Positions 15,783 through 24,007 of a stretch of DNA of 39,205 nt are shown piece after piece; the stretch's first letter is position 1, and each line of letters starts with the position of its first letter. The DNA comes from an uncultured Eubacteriales bacterium. Lineage in GTDB: Bacteria > Bacillota > Clostridia > Oscillospirales > Acutalibacteraceae. Both the position numbers and the translations under genes were made by a program. The stretch spans positions 1 through 39,205 of the forward strand of contig ONCY01000004.1 in assembly GCA_900316435.1 (NCBI GenBank). The letters run 5' to 3'. The notes beneath the pieces are model-generated. The model saw only the letters and a program-made list of their open reading frames with translations. It was not told where the DNA came from and made no database searches.

Positions 15783-17205
15783 CGCCTACTCTCAGGAGAA
15801 CGGCATAATCAATCAGGATGAAGATTTACTTGAGTCGGACTCCGGAATAACCGGGGACGCCGAAGCGGCAGCGGATTCCGCGCCGGAAAACGGCGGATCG
15901 GAAATAACCGAGGAATTTGTTTTTTCTACAAGGTCGGCTAAGGATTCGCCGAGCAAATCATCCGGAAATACAAAAATGGTCACCTCGGATGATATGTCGG
16001 ATTACAAATTTCTAAAGCGTAGATCCACGGGATCGCATCATTCGGGCGGTTCACGCCGTTCAAGCAGTTCCCATCACTCAAGTGATTCAACAAATGAAAC
16101 GGACAGTTTATATATCGCGGCAAGCACGCGCAGTTCGAGCGGCTCGCACCACTCAAGCGGTTCGCACCATCATCATAAAAAGAAGATGAAGACGTGGAAA
16201 AAGGTGCTGATTATTGTTGTAAGCGCGATACTGGCCATAGCTATTTGTATGGTCACCGTTTTGCAGATATTATGGCTCAACGGCAGAAGTTCCTTTTTTG
16301 ACGTTGTTTTAGATATGTCTGTTCCGGATACAGTTTCCGCCGAGGTTCAGGATAACGGTAAATATATAGTTTACAAGGGCGAAAAATACAAGTATAACAA
16401 AGAGGTCACCAACATTCTGTTCATGGGTGTTGACAAGCGCTCAATAGATTCCAAAAAAGAAGAGGGAACAGGCGGTCAGGCTGATACGATCGTGATGATC
16501 GCTATGAATATGAAGGATCACGTTATGAATCTGATCGCACTTCCGCGTGATACCGTAACGGACGTCGCGGTTTACACTCAAGACATGCACTATAACGGCA
16601 TGAAGAAGCTTCAGGTTTGCCTTGCTTACGCTTACGGCGACGGAAAGTCTTCAAGCTGTGAAAACACGGTGTCAGCGGTTAAAAAAATATTCTATAATGT
16701 TCCTATCAACACATACTTCGCACTTGACCTTGACGGTATTGCCGAGGTAAACGACGCCGTTGGCGGCGTTACCGTTGTATCGCCGGAAACTATCGGCCAG
16801 TTTAACGAGGGTGAAAGCTATCACCTTGAAGGCAGCCAGGCGGAAAGATTTGTAAGAGACAGAACAAAAACCGAGGTCGGCGCAAGTATGAAGCGTCTTG
16901 ACAGGCAAAAAGTTTACGCCAGAAGCTTTATGTCGACGATGACGTCGGCAATCAAAAAGGATATCACAAAGGCTGTTTCTGTATATAACGAAACCGCGCC
17001 GTATTCCTGCACAAACCTCAATGCCGCTAAGGTAACGTATCTTGCGACTGAGTTTGTCGCGGGCAAGGGCATGTCCTCGCAGATTTCAAGCGTGCCCGGC
17101 AAGATTTCTCTTGACGAGTCAACGGGACTTGCGCGTTATGATATCGACCAGGAAAAATTCTTTGAATTGTTCCTCAGCGTTTATTATGAAAAAGTAAATA
17201 AATAA
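15760..17205 (+). CDS. LytR-CpsA-Psr (LCP) family protein with Ser/His-rich cytoplasmic tail
   Basis: LCP proteins transfer polyprenyl-linked glycopolymers, such as teichoic acids, to peptidoglycan outside the membrane. The 481-residue product has a long acidic then Ser/His-rich N-terminus (about 1-140, with SHHS-type repeats ending in SGSHHHHKKK). One membrane helix follows (about 147-170), then the LCP domain: TNILFMGVDKRS, QADTIVMIAMN, NLIALPRDT, and later VRDRTKTEVGASMKRLDRQK, which holds the Arg residues that bind the pyrophosphate. GTG 15760 is chosen for its spacing from AAGGAG; ATG 15763 is equally possible. A shared role in wall decoration with the sortase is likely. Confidence 0.93.
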   Translation: MMKRLTDDAYSQENGIINQDEDLLESDSGITGDAEAAADSAPENGGSEITEEFVFSTRSAKDSPSKSSGNTKMVTSDDMSDYKFLKRRSTGSHHSGGSRRSSSSHHSSDSTNETDSLYIAASTRSSSGSHHSSGSHHHHKKKMKTWKKVLIIVVSAILAIAICMVTVLQILWLNGRSSFFDVVLDMSVPDTVSAEVQDNGKYIVYKGEKYKYNKEVTNILFMGVDKRSIDSKKEEGTGGQADTIVMIAMNMKDHVMNLIALPRDTVTDVAVYTQDMHYNGMKKLQVCLAYAYGDGKSSSCENTVSAVKKIFYNVPINTYFALDLDGIAEVNDAVGGVTVVSPETIGQFNEGESYHLEGSQAERFVRDRTKTEVGASMKRLDRQKVYARSFMSTMTSAIKKDITKAVSVYNETAPYSCTNLNAAKVTYLATEFVAGKGMSSQISSVPGKISLDESTGLARYDIDQEKFFELFLSVYYEKVNK

Positions 17206-17210
17206 AATTA

Positions 17211-17242
17211 CAGCCCGTCGCTTTTGGTGACGGGCTGTTTTC
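17211..17242. terminator. Intrinsic terminator after the LCP gene
   Basis: CAGCCCGTC and GACGGGCTG pair over nine bases and are followed by TTTT. The hairpin lies between two convergent stop codons and may serve both strands. Confidence 0.8.
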
Positions 17243-17829
17243 TATATCAGGGGCTGGTCAAATTCGTAAAGAGCCTCGTTGATTTGAAATTTATCGTATA
17301 TTCCGTTTTTGATAAAGTATTCAACAATAATATCCGCCTTGTTGCTGTGCGACAGCGCGTAGCCTGCCTTCATCAGCATATCGCGCGTTTCATCAAGGCT
17401 CAGCTCAAGCGCCAGCGCGAACGAGATTACCGTCGGCTTGGCTGGGCGGTAGTCGCGGCGGCTGCGTATTTTTGAAAACAGCTTTCGGTCTATCTGCGCT
17501 TTTTTATAGCACTGGGCGTCGGTCATGTGATTTTCGTCAATTTTTCGGAACAACATTTCGGAAAAGCTTTCGTCCATGTGATCAAGCGCGTCATTTAGCG
17601 AGACTGCGGCATACGGAGCAGAGTCGCTTTGAACGGATTTTTCATTAACGCGCCTTCCCCTGCGCGGTTCGGCTGTTTGGGGAGCGCGCATTGCACCGGC
17701 AAAGCCGGCGCTGTCATCAAGCGGCGCGCGTTCCTCGCACTCAACAGACTGCGGATAACACAAGTCAATATATCGTTTTAAATCTATCAGCGTTTCGGCG
17801 CTGATTTTTTTATGTCCTTTAAAAAACAT
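17242..17829 (-). CDS. Helical regulator-like protein divergent from the phage operon
   Basis: This 195-residue protein has a low-complexity middle and a conserved-looking C-terminal helical region (about 88-195). That region contains FSEMLFRKIDENHMTDAQCY, DRKLFSKIRSRRDYRPAKPT and FALALELSLDETRDMLMKAG, and it ends FDQPLI. It resembles an XRE-like helix-turn-helix domain that I know as a C-terminal partner of macro-domain and similar proteins in Firmicutes; no macro domain is present here. GAGGTG precedes ATG 17829. It is transcribed away from the phage structural operon and could regulate it, or be an unrelated host gene. Function is inferred only. Confidence 0.7.
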   Translation of the reverse strand: MFFKGHKKISAETLIDLKRYIDLCYPQSVECEERAPLDDSAGFAGAMRAPQTAEPRRGRRVNEKSVQSDSAPYAAVSLNDALDHMDESFSEMLFRKIDENHMTDAQCYKKAQIDRKLFSKIRSRRDYRPAKPTVISFALALELSLDETRDMLMKAGYALSHSNKADIIVEYFIKNGIYDKFQINEALYEFDQPLI

Positions 17830-17886
17830 ACCGTCACCTCATAAAAAGAGTATATCATTTTTTTGACTTACAGTATAATGAAATAT

Positions 17887-17895
17887 TGCTATAAT
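17887..17895 (+). promoter_or_regulatory. Probable promoter of the phage structural operon
   Basis: TTGCTATAAT contains an extended -10 (TGCTATAAT). A second TATAAT is at 17874-17879. TTGACT at 17863 is too far for a standard -35 of the first. The 17830-18033 gap has no gene. Confidence 0.5.
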
Positions 17896-17986
17896 ACACG
17901 CAAATCGCGCTATTTTGAATTTTTTTCAAATTATTTTTTAAAAAATTGCATAGTTGCATGCATTTTTTCGAGTTTTGGAAGGTATA

Positions 17987-18018
17987 GTGAGAGGACTTGT
18001 TAAAGCCTGTCCTCTCAC
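17987..18018. promoter_or_regulatory. Perfect 10-bp inverted repeat before the terminase gene
   Basis: GTGAGAGGAC and GTCCTCTCAC flank a 12-base spacer. The repeat ends three bases before the GGAGGTG ribosome site. It could be an RNA hairpin controlling translation, or a DNA operator, downstream of the presumed promoter. Confidence 0.6.
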
Positions 18019-18033
18019 GCGGAGGTGAAGTAA

Positions 18034-18513
18034 ATAAAAAATAAACTGAAACCGAAAGAAAAACTGTTTTGCAGCTACTTTGTCTGCACGGGCAGCGCCG
18101 AGGATTCGGCAAAGCGCGCGGGCTATAAAAAGAACTGCAGGCTTGCAGGCGAAAGGCTCCTCTGTGAGGAAAGGATCCTGGACGAGCTGGAGCGGCTTAC
18201 AGCGCTGAGAAGGCGCGTTCTGCCTCAGCTTGCGGCGGCAGGCTATTATCGGATGGCGTTCGGAGGAATCTCGGACGCTCTGAAGCTGCTCTATACGGAG
18301 CGCCCAAGCGATGAACAGCTCAGCGAAATGGACTTGTTTATGATTTCGGAAATCAAAAAGCCAAAGGACGGAATGTTGGAGATCAAGTTTTTTGACCGCC
18401 TGAAAGCATTGGACAAGCTTGGCTGTCAGCAGGAGAACAGCTCGGGTGTGTCGGGGCTGTTCGACGCGATCGGCAGGGGAGCGAAAACGCTCGGGAGTGA
18501 CGGAGATGATTAA
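18034..18513 (+). CDS. Phage terminase small subunit
   Basis: Small terminases recognise phage DNA and start packaging. The frame reads KLKPKEKLFCSYFVCTGSAE then SAKRAGYKKN, the helix-turn-helix opening of the Terminase_2/XtmA type (usually LTPKQ.FC.EY...NATKAAI.AGYS). It continues to TAA 18513 for about 159 residues, a normal length. No ATG, GTG or TTG exists at the expected start. The codon placed six bases after a perfect GGAGGTG is ATA at 18034, and an in-frame TAA precedes it. The first ATG (18253) would delete the DNA-binding part. Either ATA is used or the start has mutated. It overlaps the large subunit by eight bases. Confidence 0.8.
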   Translation: MKNKLKPKEKLFCSYFVCTGSAEDSAKRAGYKKNCRLAGERLLCEERILDELERLTALRRRVLPQLAAAGYYRMAFGGISDALKLLYTERPSDEQLSEMDLFMISEIKKPKDGMLEIKFFDRLKALDKLGCQQENSSGVSGLFDAIGRGAKTLGSDGDD

Positions 18514-19747
18514 GACGTTTTCAAAAAAGCAGCTCAGGGCGATGAGCTGGTGGCACGAAAACTCGCCCGACTACACGCGCGACGCTGTTATCTGCGACGG
18601 AGCGGTGCGAAGCGGAAAAACTTTCTGCATGTCGCTTTCGTTTGTTCTATGGTCATTTTACGCGTTTAACGGAGGCGACTTCGGGCTGTGCGGCAAAACG
18701 ATCCGCTCGCTGCGCAGGAACATGGTAACGCCTATTATTCCGCTGCTTAAGCGGCTTGGCTTTGAGTGCGATGAAAAAATAAGCGAAAACAGCCTTACCG
18801 TCAGCTTCGGCGGCAGAAAAAACCGCTTCTATCTGTTTGGAGGAAAGGACGAGGGCTCGGCGGCGCTGATCCAGGGAGTTACGCTTTCGGGCGTGATGTT
18901 TGACGAGGTGGCACTAATGCCTCGCTCGTTTGTTGAGCAAGCTATGGCTCGCTGCTCGGTTTCGGGCTCTCGGTTCTGGTTCAACTGCAACCCCGAGCAC
19001 CCCGAACACTGGTTCTACCGCGAATGGATTTTGCAGGCGGAGCGCAAAAACGCCCTATACCTGCACTTTACAATGGACGATAACCCCTCGCTGAGCGACA
19101 TGGTAAAGCGCCGCTACGAAAACCTTTACTCGGGCGCGTTTTACGACCGCTTTGTCCGAGGAAAATGGGTTGCTGTGTACGGCGCGGTTTATCCGATGAT
19201 GGCTCAGGAAAAAAAGTACTGCGAATGTCCGCAGGGAGAATTTGACGACTGCTGCGTTTCCTGCGATTACGGAACCGTAAACCCAACCTCAATGGGGCTT
19301 TGGGGAAGAAATGACGGCGTGTGGTACAGAATCGACGAGTACTATTTTGACTCGCGCAAAGAGGGCTTTCAAAAGACCGACGAGGAGCATTACGCGGCTC
19401 TTAAAACCCTTGCGGGCACGCGAAAAATCAGGCAGGTTATAGTTGACCCGTCGGCGGCAAGCTTTATTGAGGTAATCCGCCGCCACGGGGAGTTCAGAGT
19501 AACGCCTGCCAAAAACAATGTTGTCGACGGAATAAGAAAGGTGTCGGGTGCGCTTAAAGAGGGCAAAATACGTATTTGCTCAAACTGCCGAGACGCTCGG
19601 CGCGAGTTTCAGCTCTACCGCTGGGATTCAGCTCGGCGCGACGACGCTCCCGTAAAGGAGAACGACCACGCCATGGATGACATCAGATATTTTGTGACAA
19701 CAGCAATGGACAACGGCGGCTTTAAGGTAATTGCCGCCGAAAGATAG
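18506..19747 (+). CDS. Phage terminase large subunit
   Basis: The large terminase is the packaging ATPase and nuclease. This 413-residue protein has the Walker A-like ICDGAVRSGKTF (about 29-40), the Walker B GVMFDEVALM, and the coupling segment SRFWFNCNPEHPEHWFYREW. A C-terminal RNase H-like nuclease follows, with CDYGTVNPTSMGLW, VIVDPSAASF and a late Asp pair in AMDDIRYF. All catalytic positions look intact. Length and motifs fit the PBSX/XtmB group. ATG 18506 lies nine bases after GGGAG and overlaps the small subunit stop, so translation is probably coupled. Confidence 0.95.
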   Translation: MIKTFSKKQLRAMSWWHENSPDYTRDAVICDGAVRSGKTFCMSLSFVLWSFYAFNGGDFGLCGKTIRSLRRNMVTPIIPLLKRLGFECDEKISENSLTVSFGGRKNRFYLFGGKDEGSAALIQGVTLSGVMFDEVALMPRSFVEQAMARCSVSGSRFWFNCNPEHPEHWFYREWILQAERKNALYLHFTMDDNPSLSDMVKRRYENLYSGAFYDRFVRGKWVAVYGAVYPMMAQEKKYCECPQGEFDDCCVSCDYGTVNPTSMGLWGRNDGVWYRIDEYYFDSRKEGFQKTDEEHYAALKTLAGTRKIRQVIVDPSAASFIEVIRRHGEFRVTPAKNNVVDGIRKVSGALKEGKIRICSNCRDARREFQLYRWDSARRDDAPVKENDHAMDDIRYFVTTAMDNGGFKVIAAER

Positions 19748-19757
19748 GAGGAAAGAA

Positions 19758-20906
19758 ATGTTTGGCAGAAAAAAACGTCCCGCGCAAACTTCGGTTATTA
19801 CGACAGCTCAGACCGTGCCGCGTGATTTTTGCTCGGAATGGCTGCCGCTTGCGGCTTCCGCCCAGACAGCGGCGGAGCGCAGACTGTACGCCTCAATAAA
19901 AGAGGCAGTGCCGTTAATCGACGCGGCAATCGGGAAAATTGTCAGACTGATAGGAAAATTCCGCATTAAGGCTGACAATCCGCTCGCCCAGAAAACAGCC
20001 GACTTATTTGTGCGCGACGTGCGAGTAAACGGCTCGTCCGCGGGGCTTGGGGCGTTTATAAGCGAGTATCTTGACAGCCTGCTGACCTACGGCGAGGCTG
20101 TCGGCGAAATGCTGCTTGACGAGAGCCAAAGCGGTGTGTGCGCTCTCTATAACGCAAGTCTTAAGGACGTCAGTATCCGGGCGGGAGCGTCTCCGATGGA
20201 GCTTGTTGTGTGCAGCCGCGGCTTAGGGCTTAACCGCCCCGTTGAAAATCAGGAGCTGGTTCTGGCGACGCTTTTCAGGCAAAAGAGCGGAACCGTGCGC
20301 GGAACCTCGCTGCTTGAGGGGCTTCCCGCGATAAGCGGAATACTGACGCGCATTTTTAAGGCTGTAAAAACCAACTGGGAGCGTGCGGGCGACATGCGCT
20401 TTGCCGTTACCTACGACCCCAAGGACGGCGGCTTCAGCGAGGAAAACGCGCGTCAGATCGCAAGCGAGTGGAAGCAGGCAATGCGCAGCGACAGGGTTTG
20501 CGACTTTGTTGCGGCCGGCGACGTCAGCATTAAGGTAATCGGCTCCGAGGCGCATATGCCCGACTGCGAGGTGCCCGTTAGGATAATGCTTGAGCAGCTT
20601 GTGGCAAAGATAGGTATCCCGCCGTTTTTACTGGGGCTCTCTTGGTCGAGCACCGAGCGCATGAGCGCTCAGCAGGCGGACATACTTACAAGCGAGCTTG
20701 AATATTACCGCGCGGCTGTTGAGCCTGTGATCAGAAAAATTGTGACCGCGCACTTAAGGCTTGCGGGCGTTCACGGAGGCTTTGAAATTGAATGGAACGA
20801 CATCAATCTGCAGGATGCTGTTGAGCTGTCGCAGGCGCGGCTTAACAACGCGCGCGCAATGCAGATAGAAAAGGAAAACGGTTTGGAGGGATATGATGAA
20901 TTCTGA
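19758..20906 (+). CDS. Phage portal protein
   Basis: The portal forms the ring at one capsid vertex through which DNA enters and leaves. The 382-residue product has a portal-like layout: LIDAAIGKIVRLIGKFRIK, LDSLLTYGEAVGEMLLDE, a central domain, and IGIPPFLLGLSWSSTERMS before the long helix QQADILTSELEYYRAAVEPV. It resembles XkdE-type portals of 380-480 residues. ATG 19758 follows AGGAGGAAAG ten bases after the terminase stop. It overlaps the protease start. Confidence 0.9.
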   Translation: MFGRKKRPAQTSVITTAQTVPRDFCSEWLPLAASAQTAAERRLYASIKEAVPLIDAAIGKIVRLIGKFRIKADNPLAQKTADLFVRDVRVNGSSAGLGAFISEYLDSLLTYGEAVGEMLLDESQSGVCALYNASLKDVSIRAGASPMELVVCSRGLGLNRPVENQELVLATLFRQKSGTVRGTSLLEGLPAISGILTRIFKAVKTNWERAGDMRFAVTYDPKDGGFSEENARQIASEWKQAMRSDRVCDFVAAGDVSIKVIGSEAHMPDCEVPVRIMLEQLVAKIGIPPFLLGLSWSSTERMSAQQADILTSELEYYRAAVEPVIRKIVTAHLRLAGVHGGFEIEWNDINLQDAVELSQARLNNARAMQIEKENGLEGYDEF

Positions 20907-21873
20907 CACTGTTACAAAAGCGGCGTATATAGGCGGCGACGCGGGAGAAGTGACCGCCGCCGAGCTTGAGCTTATCAACGCCTATACCCGAAAGCCGCTT
21001 AAGGCTGACGAGGTATATGTGTTTTCGGTGGTGCTGTGCGACAACGACGTCGACCGCGACGACGAGCGCTTTACCGTTGAATCGCTGTTTGTGCTTGAAA
21101 AGCTGTTTGTCGGCAAAACGGGCATATTTGACCATAACCCCAGCGCAAAAAACCAGACGGCAAGGATTTTCTCCTGCGCCGCCGAGAGCATACCCGCGCG
21201 CAAAACGGCTACGGGCGACGATTATTTCCGCCTTAAGGCGAGGGCATATATGCCCGTTTCAGACGACAACCGCGCTCTGCGTGAAGCAATCGACAGCGGA
21301 ATTGTCAAGGAGGTAAGCGTGGGCTGCGCGGTCAAGCATACGCTGTGCAGCATTTGCGGCAAGGAAATTGCCGCCTGCACTCATCAAAAAGGAGAGCGTT
21401 ACGGCGGCAGGCTGTGCTGCGGCGAGCTTTGCGAGCCGATTGACGCGTATGAATGGAGCTTTGTCGCGGTACCCGCGCAAAGGGAAGCGGGCGTGACAAA
21501 AGCCGCTTTAGGAAAGGAAGAAACTATGGACAACATTTTAAAAAAGCTTGAAAACAAAGAGAGCTTTACGCTCAGCTCAGGCGACTGCGAAAAGCTGATG
21601 AGCTACATAGCGGAGCTTAAAAATTCGGCTAAGGACGGCGTGTATTTCCGCGACAGCCTGACCGCCGAGGTGCTCAGGCTATCGGCGGCGGTGCAGCCCG
21701 ATATAACACGCGAAACCATGGAGAGCATTGCAAAAACCATGAGCGTGGCTCAGCTTAAGGAGTTTAAGGACGCTTTTGAAAAGCAGAAAGCCAAGGCGTA
21801 TTCGCCCAAGCCGCAGCTTAGCCCTAACAAAACTAAAACAAACACCGAATCATTCGGACAGTTCACTATTTAA
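20896..21873 (+). CDS. Prohead protease with C-terminal scaffold (XkdF-like)
   Basis: Prohead proteases clear scaffold from the immature head. The 325-residue product has a protease domain with probable catalytic His 80 (GIFDHNPSAKN) and Ser 141 (VKEVSVGCAVKH). A Cys-rich insert that could bind zinc follows at about 148-178 (CSICGKEIAACTHQKG, CCGELC). The domain closes with DAYEWSFVAVPAQ. After residue 205 the chain is helical and charged, like a scaffold. ATG 20896 is chosen because it stands five bases from GGAGGG; ATG 20893 is too close. A well-placed internal ATG at 21526 suggests that the scaffold part is also made alone. Confidence 0.88.
   Translation: MNSDTVTKAAYIGGDAGEVTAAELELINAYTRKPLKADEVYVFSVVLCDNDVDRDDERFTVESLFVLEKLFVGKTGIFDHNPSAKNQTARIFSCAAESIPARKTATGDDYFRLKARAYMPVSDDNRALREAIDSGIVKEVSVGCAVKHTLCSICGKEIAACTHQKGERYGGRLCCGELCEPIDAYEWSFVAVPAQREAGVTKAALGKEETMDNILKKLENKESFTLSSGDCEKLMSYIAELKNSAKDGVYFRDSLTAEVLRLSAAVQPDITRETMESIAKTMSVAQLKEFKDAFEKQKAKAYSPKPQLSPNKTKTNTESFGQFTI
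21526..21873 (+). CDS. Nested scaffold product inside the protease gene
   Basis: An in-frame ATG at 21526 stands after GGAAAGGAAG with good spacing. It lies at the junction between protease and helical scaffold segments. Internal starts of this kind make separate scaffolds in lambda (C/Nu3) and relatives. The product would be 115 residues (MDNILKKLENKESF...). This is inferred from position and ribosome site only. Confidence 0.5.
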   Translation: MDNILKKLENKESFTLSSGDCEKLMSYIAELKNSAKDGVYFRDSLTAEVLRLSAAVQPDITRETMESIAKTMSVAQLKEFKDAFEKQKAKAYSPKPQLSPNKTKTNTESFGQFTI

Positions 21874-21885
21874 CGGAGGTATTTT

Positions 21886-22221
21886 ATGAACGTAAATTTT
21901 AACGGATATGGAGAAAACGTATTGACATTTATCGCGGACAGCAGCCTTACCGAAACAGGCGTGCCCGTAAAAATCAGCGATGACGGAACTGTGGCAAATT
22001 GCGGAGCCAATGAAAACTTCTGCGGTATCTGCGTCGGCCTGCGCAACGGCTATGCGGCTGTTCAGCTCGCAGGCTATGTAAGAGTTTCCGCAGCGGCTAA
22101 AATCGATGCAGGCTACAGAAAGCTTGCCGCCAGCAGCAACGGCCGAGTCGCTGTAAATTCCTCGGGCAGAGAGCTGCTTGTTGTAGATTCCACCGCTACA
22201 GAAGCGGGAATTATTCTTTAA
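21886..22221 (+). CDS. Capsid decoration-like protein
   Basis: This 111-residue, Gly/Ala/Val-rich protein (ENVLTFIADSSLTETGVPVK, YAAVQLAGYVRVSAA, AGYRKLAASSNGRVAV) resembles small beta-rich DUF2190-type decoration proteins. These stabilise the capsid between protease and major capsid genes. An ACGGAGG site precedes ATG 21886. The position supports a head role; the exact role is inferred. Confidence 0.72.
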   Translation: MNVNFNGYGENVLTFIADSSLTETGVPVKISDDGTVANCGANENFCGICVGLRNGYAAVQLAGYVRVSAAAKIDAGYRKLAASSNGRVAVNSSGRELLVVDSTATEAGIIL

Positions 22222-22239
22222 TTTCAGGAGGTAAATAAT

Positions 22240-23244
22240 ATGGCTAATTTTGAGAATATTACTATTGAAAAGGGTATGTACCAGGGCAAGGGCAGCCTTA
22301 CCGACGTGCTTGAGCGCCTTGACCCCTCGGAAAACTACGAGGGCACCTCGCTTGAAGGGCTCGACGCTTTTTCGCGCCAGCTTAAAAGATATGACATCAA
22401 GGTGAGCGGCAGAGGCAGCGACTGCGTCGAAAAGTTCTTCCAGAGCTCAAACTCCGCAGCGCTGTTCCCTGAATATGTAAGCCGCGCCGTGCGCCAGGGC
22501 ATGGAGCGCGCCGATATTCTGTCCAATATCGTTGCGACCGTTACAGATATTGACGGCATGGATTACCGCAGCATCGTGTCCGACGCTGCCGAGGACGACA
22601 AGACCTTGAAAATCGTGGGCGAGGGCGCGGTTATTCCGCAGACCAGAGTCAAGACAAGAGAGAACCTTGTAAAGCTGCACAAGCGCGGCAGAATGCTTGT
22701 TGCGTCCTATGAGGCGCTCAGATTCCAGCGCCTTGACCTTTTTACCGTTACGCTCAACCAGATCGGCGCGTACATCGCCAGAGCGCAGCTCAAGGATGCA
22801 ATCGACGTGCTTATCAACGGCGACGGCAACAACAACGCCGCGGCTAATGTGGCTGTTACCACAAGCGGTACACTCAGCTACGGCGACCTTGTAAAGCTTT
22901 GGGCAAACCTGAGCCCCTATGAGCTGAACACGATCCTCGCGCCAACTCAGGAAATGCAGAAGATTCTTGAGATGACTCAGATGCAGGACGCCAAGGCCGG
23001 CCTTGACTTCCAGGGCACAGGCAAAATGATTACTCCGCTGGGCGCTTCGCTTCTTCATGCTCCCGAGATGACATCGGGCACAATTATCGGTCTTGATAAA
23101 AACTGTGCGCTCGAGATGGTACAGGCGGGCGGTGTTGTTACCGATTACGACAAGCTTATCGACCGTCAGCTTGAGCGCGCCGCTATTACCTGCACCGCGG
23201 GCTTCTCTAAGATCTTTACCGAAGCTGCCAAGACGCTGTCTTAA
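22240..23244 (+). CDS. Major capsid protein (HK97 fold)
   Basis: This is the shell subunit. At 334 residues it matches the size of PBSX/XkdG-type capsids. Recognisable parts are the N-arm region through LFPEYVSRAVRQGMERADIL, the E-loop-like KIVGEGAVIPQTRVKTRENL, the spine helix RFQRLDLFTVTLNQIGAYI with KDAIDVLINGDGNNNA, and the C-terminal TAGFSKIFTEA. CAGGAGG precedes ATG 22240. No deletion or stop is seen. Confidence 0.9.
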   Translation: MANFENITIEKGMYQGKGSLTDVLERLDPSENYEGTSLEGLDAFSRQLKRYDIKVSGRGSDCVEKFFQSSNSAALFPEYVSRAVRQGMERADILSNIVATVTDIDGMDYRSIVSDAAEDDKTLKIVGEGAVIPQTRVKTRENLVKLHKRGRMLVASYEALRFQRLDLFTVTLNQIGAYIARAQLKDAIDVLINGDGNNNAAANVAVTTSGTLSYGDLVKLWANLSPYELNTILAPTQEMQKILEMTQMQDAKAGLDFQGTGKMITPLGASLLHAPEMTSGTIIGLDKNCALEMVQAGGVVTDYDKLIDRQLERAAITCTAGFSKIFTEAAKTLS

Positions 23245-23261
23245 GAAACGGAGGTAAGTGC

Positions 23262-23618
23262 TTGAACATTGCGAATGTTACCGCTCGCTTTGCCGTGCTT
23301 GCCGAAATTGACAGCGCCGATACCGCTCGCTTCAGTCCGCTTATTGAGGAGGCGTGCCGCTATGTGCAGTCGCTGTGCGTGATCGGTCAGCCCGACAGCG
23401 GCCAGACTGCGCGGCTTGAAATGCTCAGCGCGGTTTACGCGTTCAGATTATACGGACTTTTAGGAGAGAATCAGCTTACCCAGTTTGTAGCGGGTGACGT
23501 CAGGCTGACGTCATCCGCCGACGGACTGAAGCGCGCTGAACGGCTTTGGAAGGAATTGGCAAAAAGCAGCGCGGATTTAATCCGCACGGACGAATTTATT
23601 TTTGGCAGGGTGATTTAA
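23262..23618 (+). CDS. Head-tail connector (gp6-like)
   Basis: A 118-residue mostly helical protein (RFSPLIEEACRYVQSL, LSAVYAFRLYGLL) of the size and position of gp6/XkdH connectors, which extend the portal. The start is TTG 23262 after GGAGG; no in-frame ATG is nearby. Its TAA overlaps the next ATG by one base. Confidence 0.75.
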   Translation: MNIANVTARFAVLAEIDSADTARFSPLIEEACRYVQSLCVIGQPDSGQTARLEMLSAVYAFRLYGLLGENQLTQFVAGDVRLTSSADGLKRAERLWKELAKSSADLIRTDEFIFGRVI

Positions 23619-24007
23619 TGAGTTTACTTAGCTGTGTAGACAGAGAAATCGGCCGTTACGGCTCAAGCGTAACAATCGACCAGGGCGGCGATAAAATCAG
23701 CACAAAAGCGTTTTTAGAGCCGCTTCGCTACCGCAATAAAATCTATATCGGTGGCGAATACCGTACGCTCGGCTTTTTGCGGCGTGAAAAATACCTTTAT
23801 GTCGGAAAGTCGGTTCACCGTTTGGTTGAGAATAAATCCGTCATAGAAACGCAGGGCAATAAATATATTGTAAAAAGATGCGAAACCTATTTCGTCAAGG
23901 ACACGCCCGTTTATGAATGGGCAATTTTGGTGCCCTACGGCGAAGAAAGGGAGGATGACTATGACACAGATACGCCGGCATATGGACCGGCTGATTATCA
24001 GGCTTAA
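23618..24007 (+). CDS. Head-closure/stopper-like protein
   Basis: The 129-residue product has beta-strand-rich segments (SSVTIDQGGDKISTKAFLEP, REKYLYVGKSVH, YIVKRCETYFVKDTPVYEWA) like small head-closure proteins, which seal the connector after packaging. ATG 23618 overlaps the preceding stop. An upstream in-frame ATG at 23546 lies inside the previous gene and is not preferred. The assignment rests on pattern and gene order. Confidence 0.65.
   Translation: MSLLSCVDREIGRYGSSVTIDQGGDKISTKAFLEPLRYRNKIYIGGEYRTLGFLRREKYLYVGKSVHRLVENKSVIETQGNKYIVKRCETYFVKDTPVYEWAILVPYGEEREDDYDTDTPAYGPADYQA

Noticed and set aside
22447-23058. Long minus-strand frame opposite the capsid gene
   Set aside because: No ribosome site and no domain; the capsid frame explains it.
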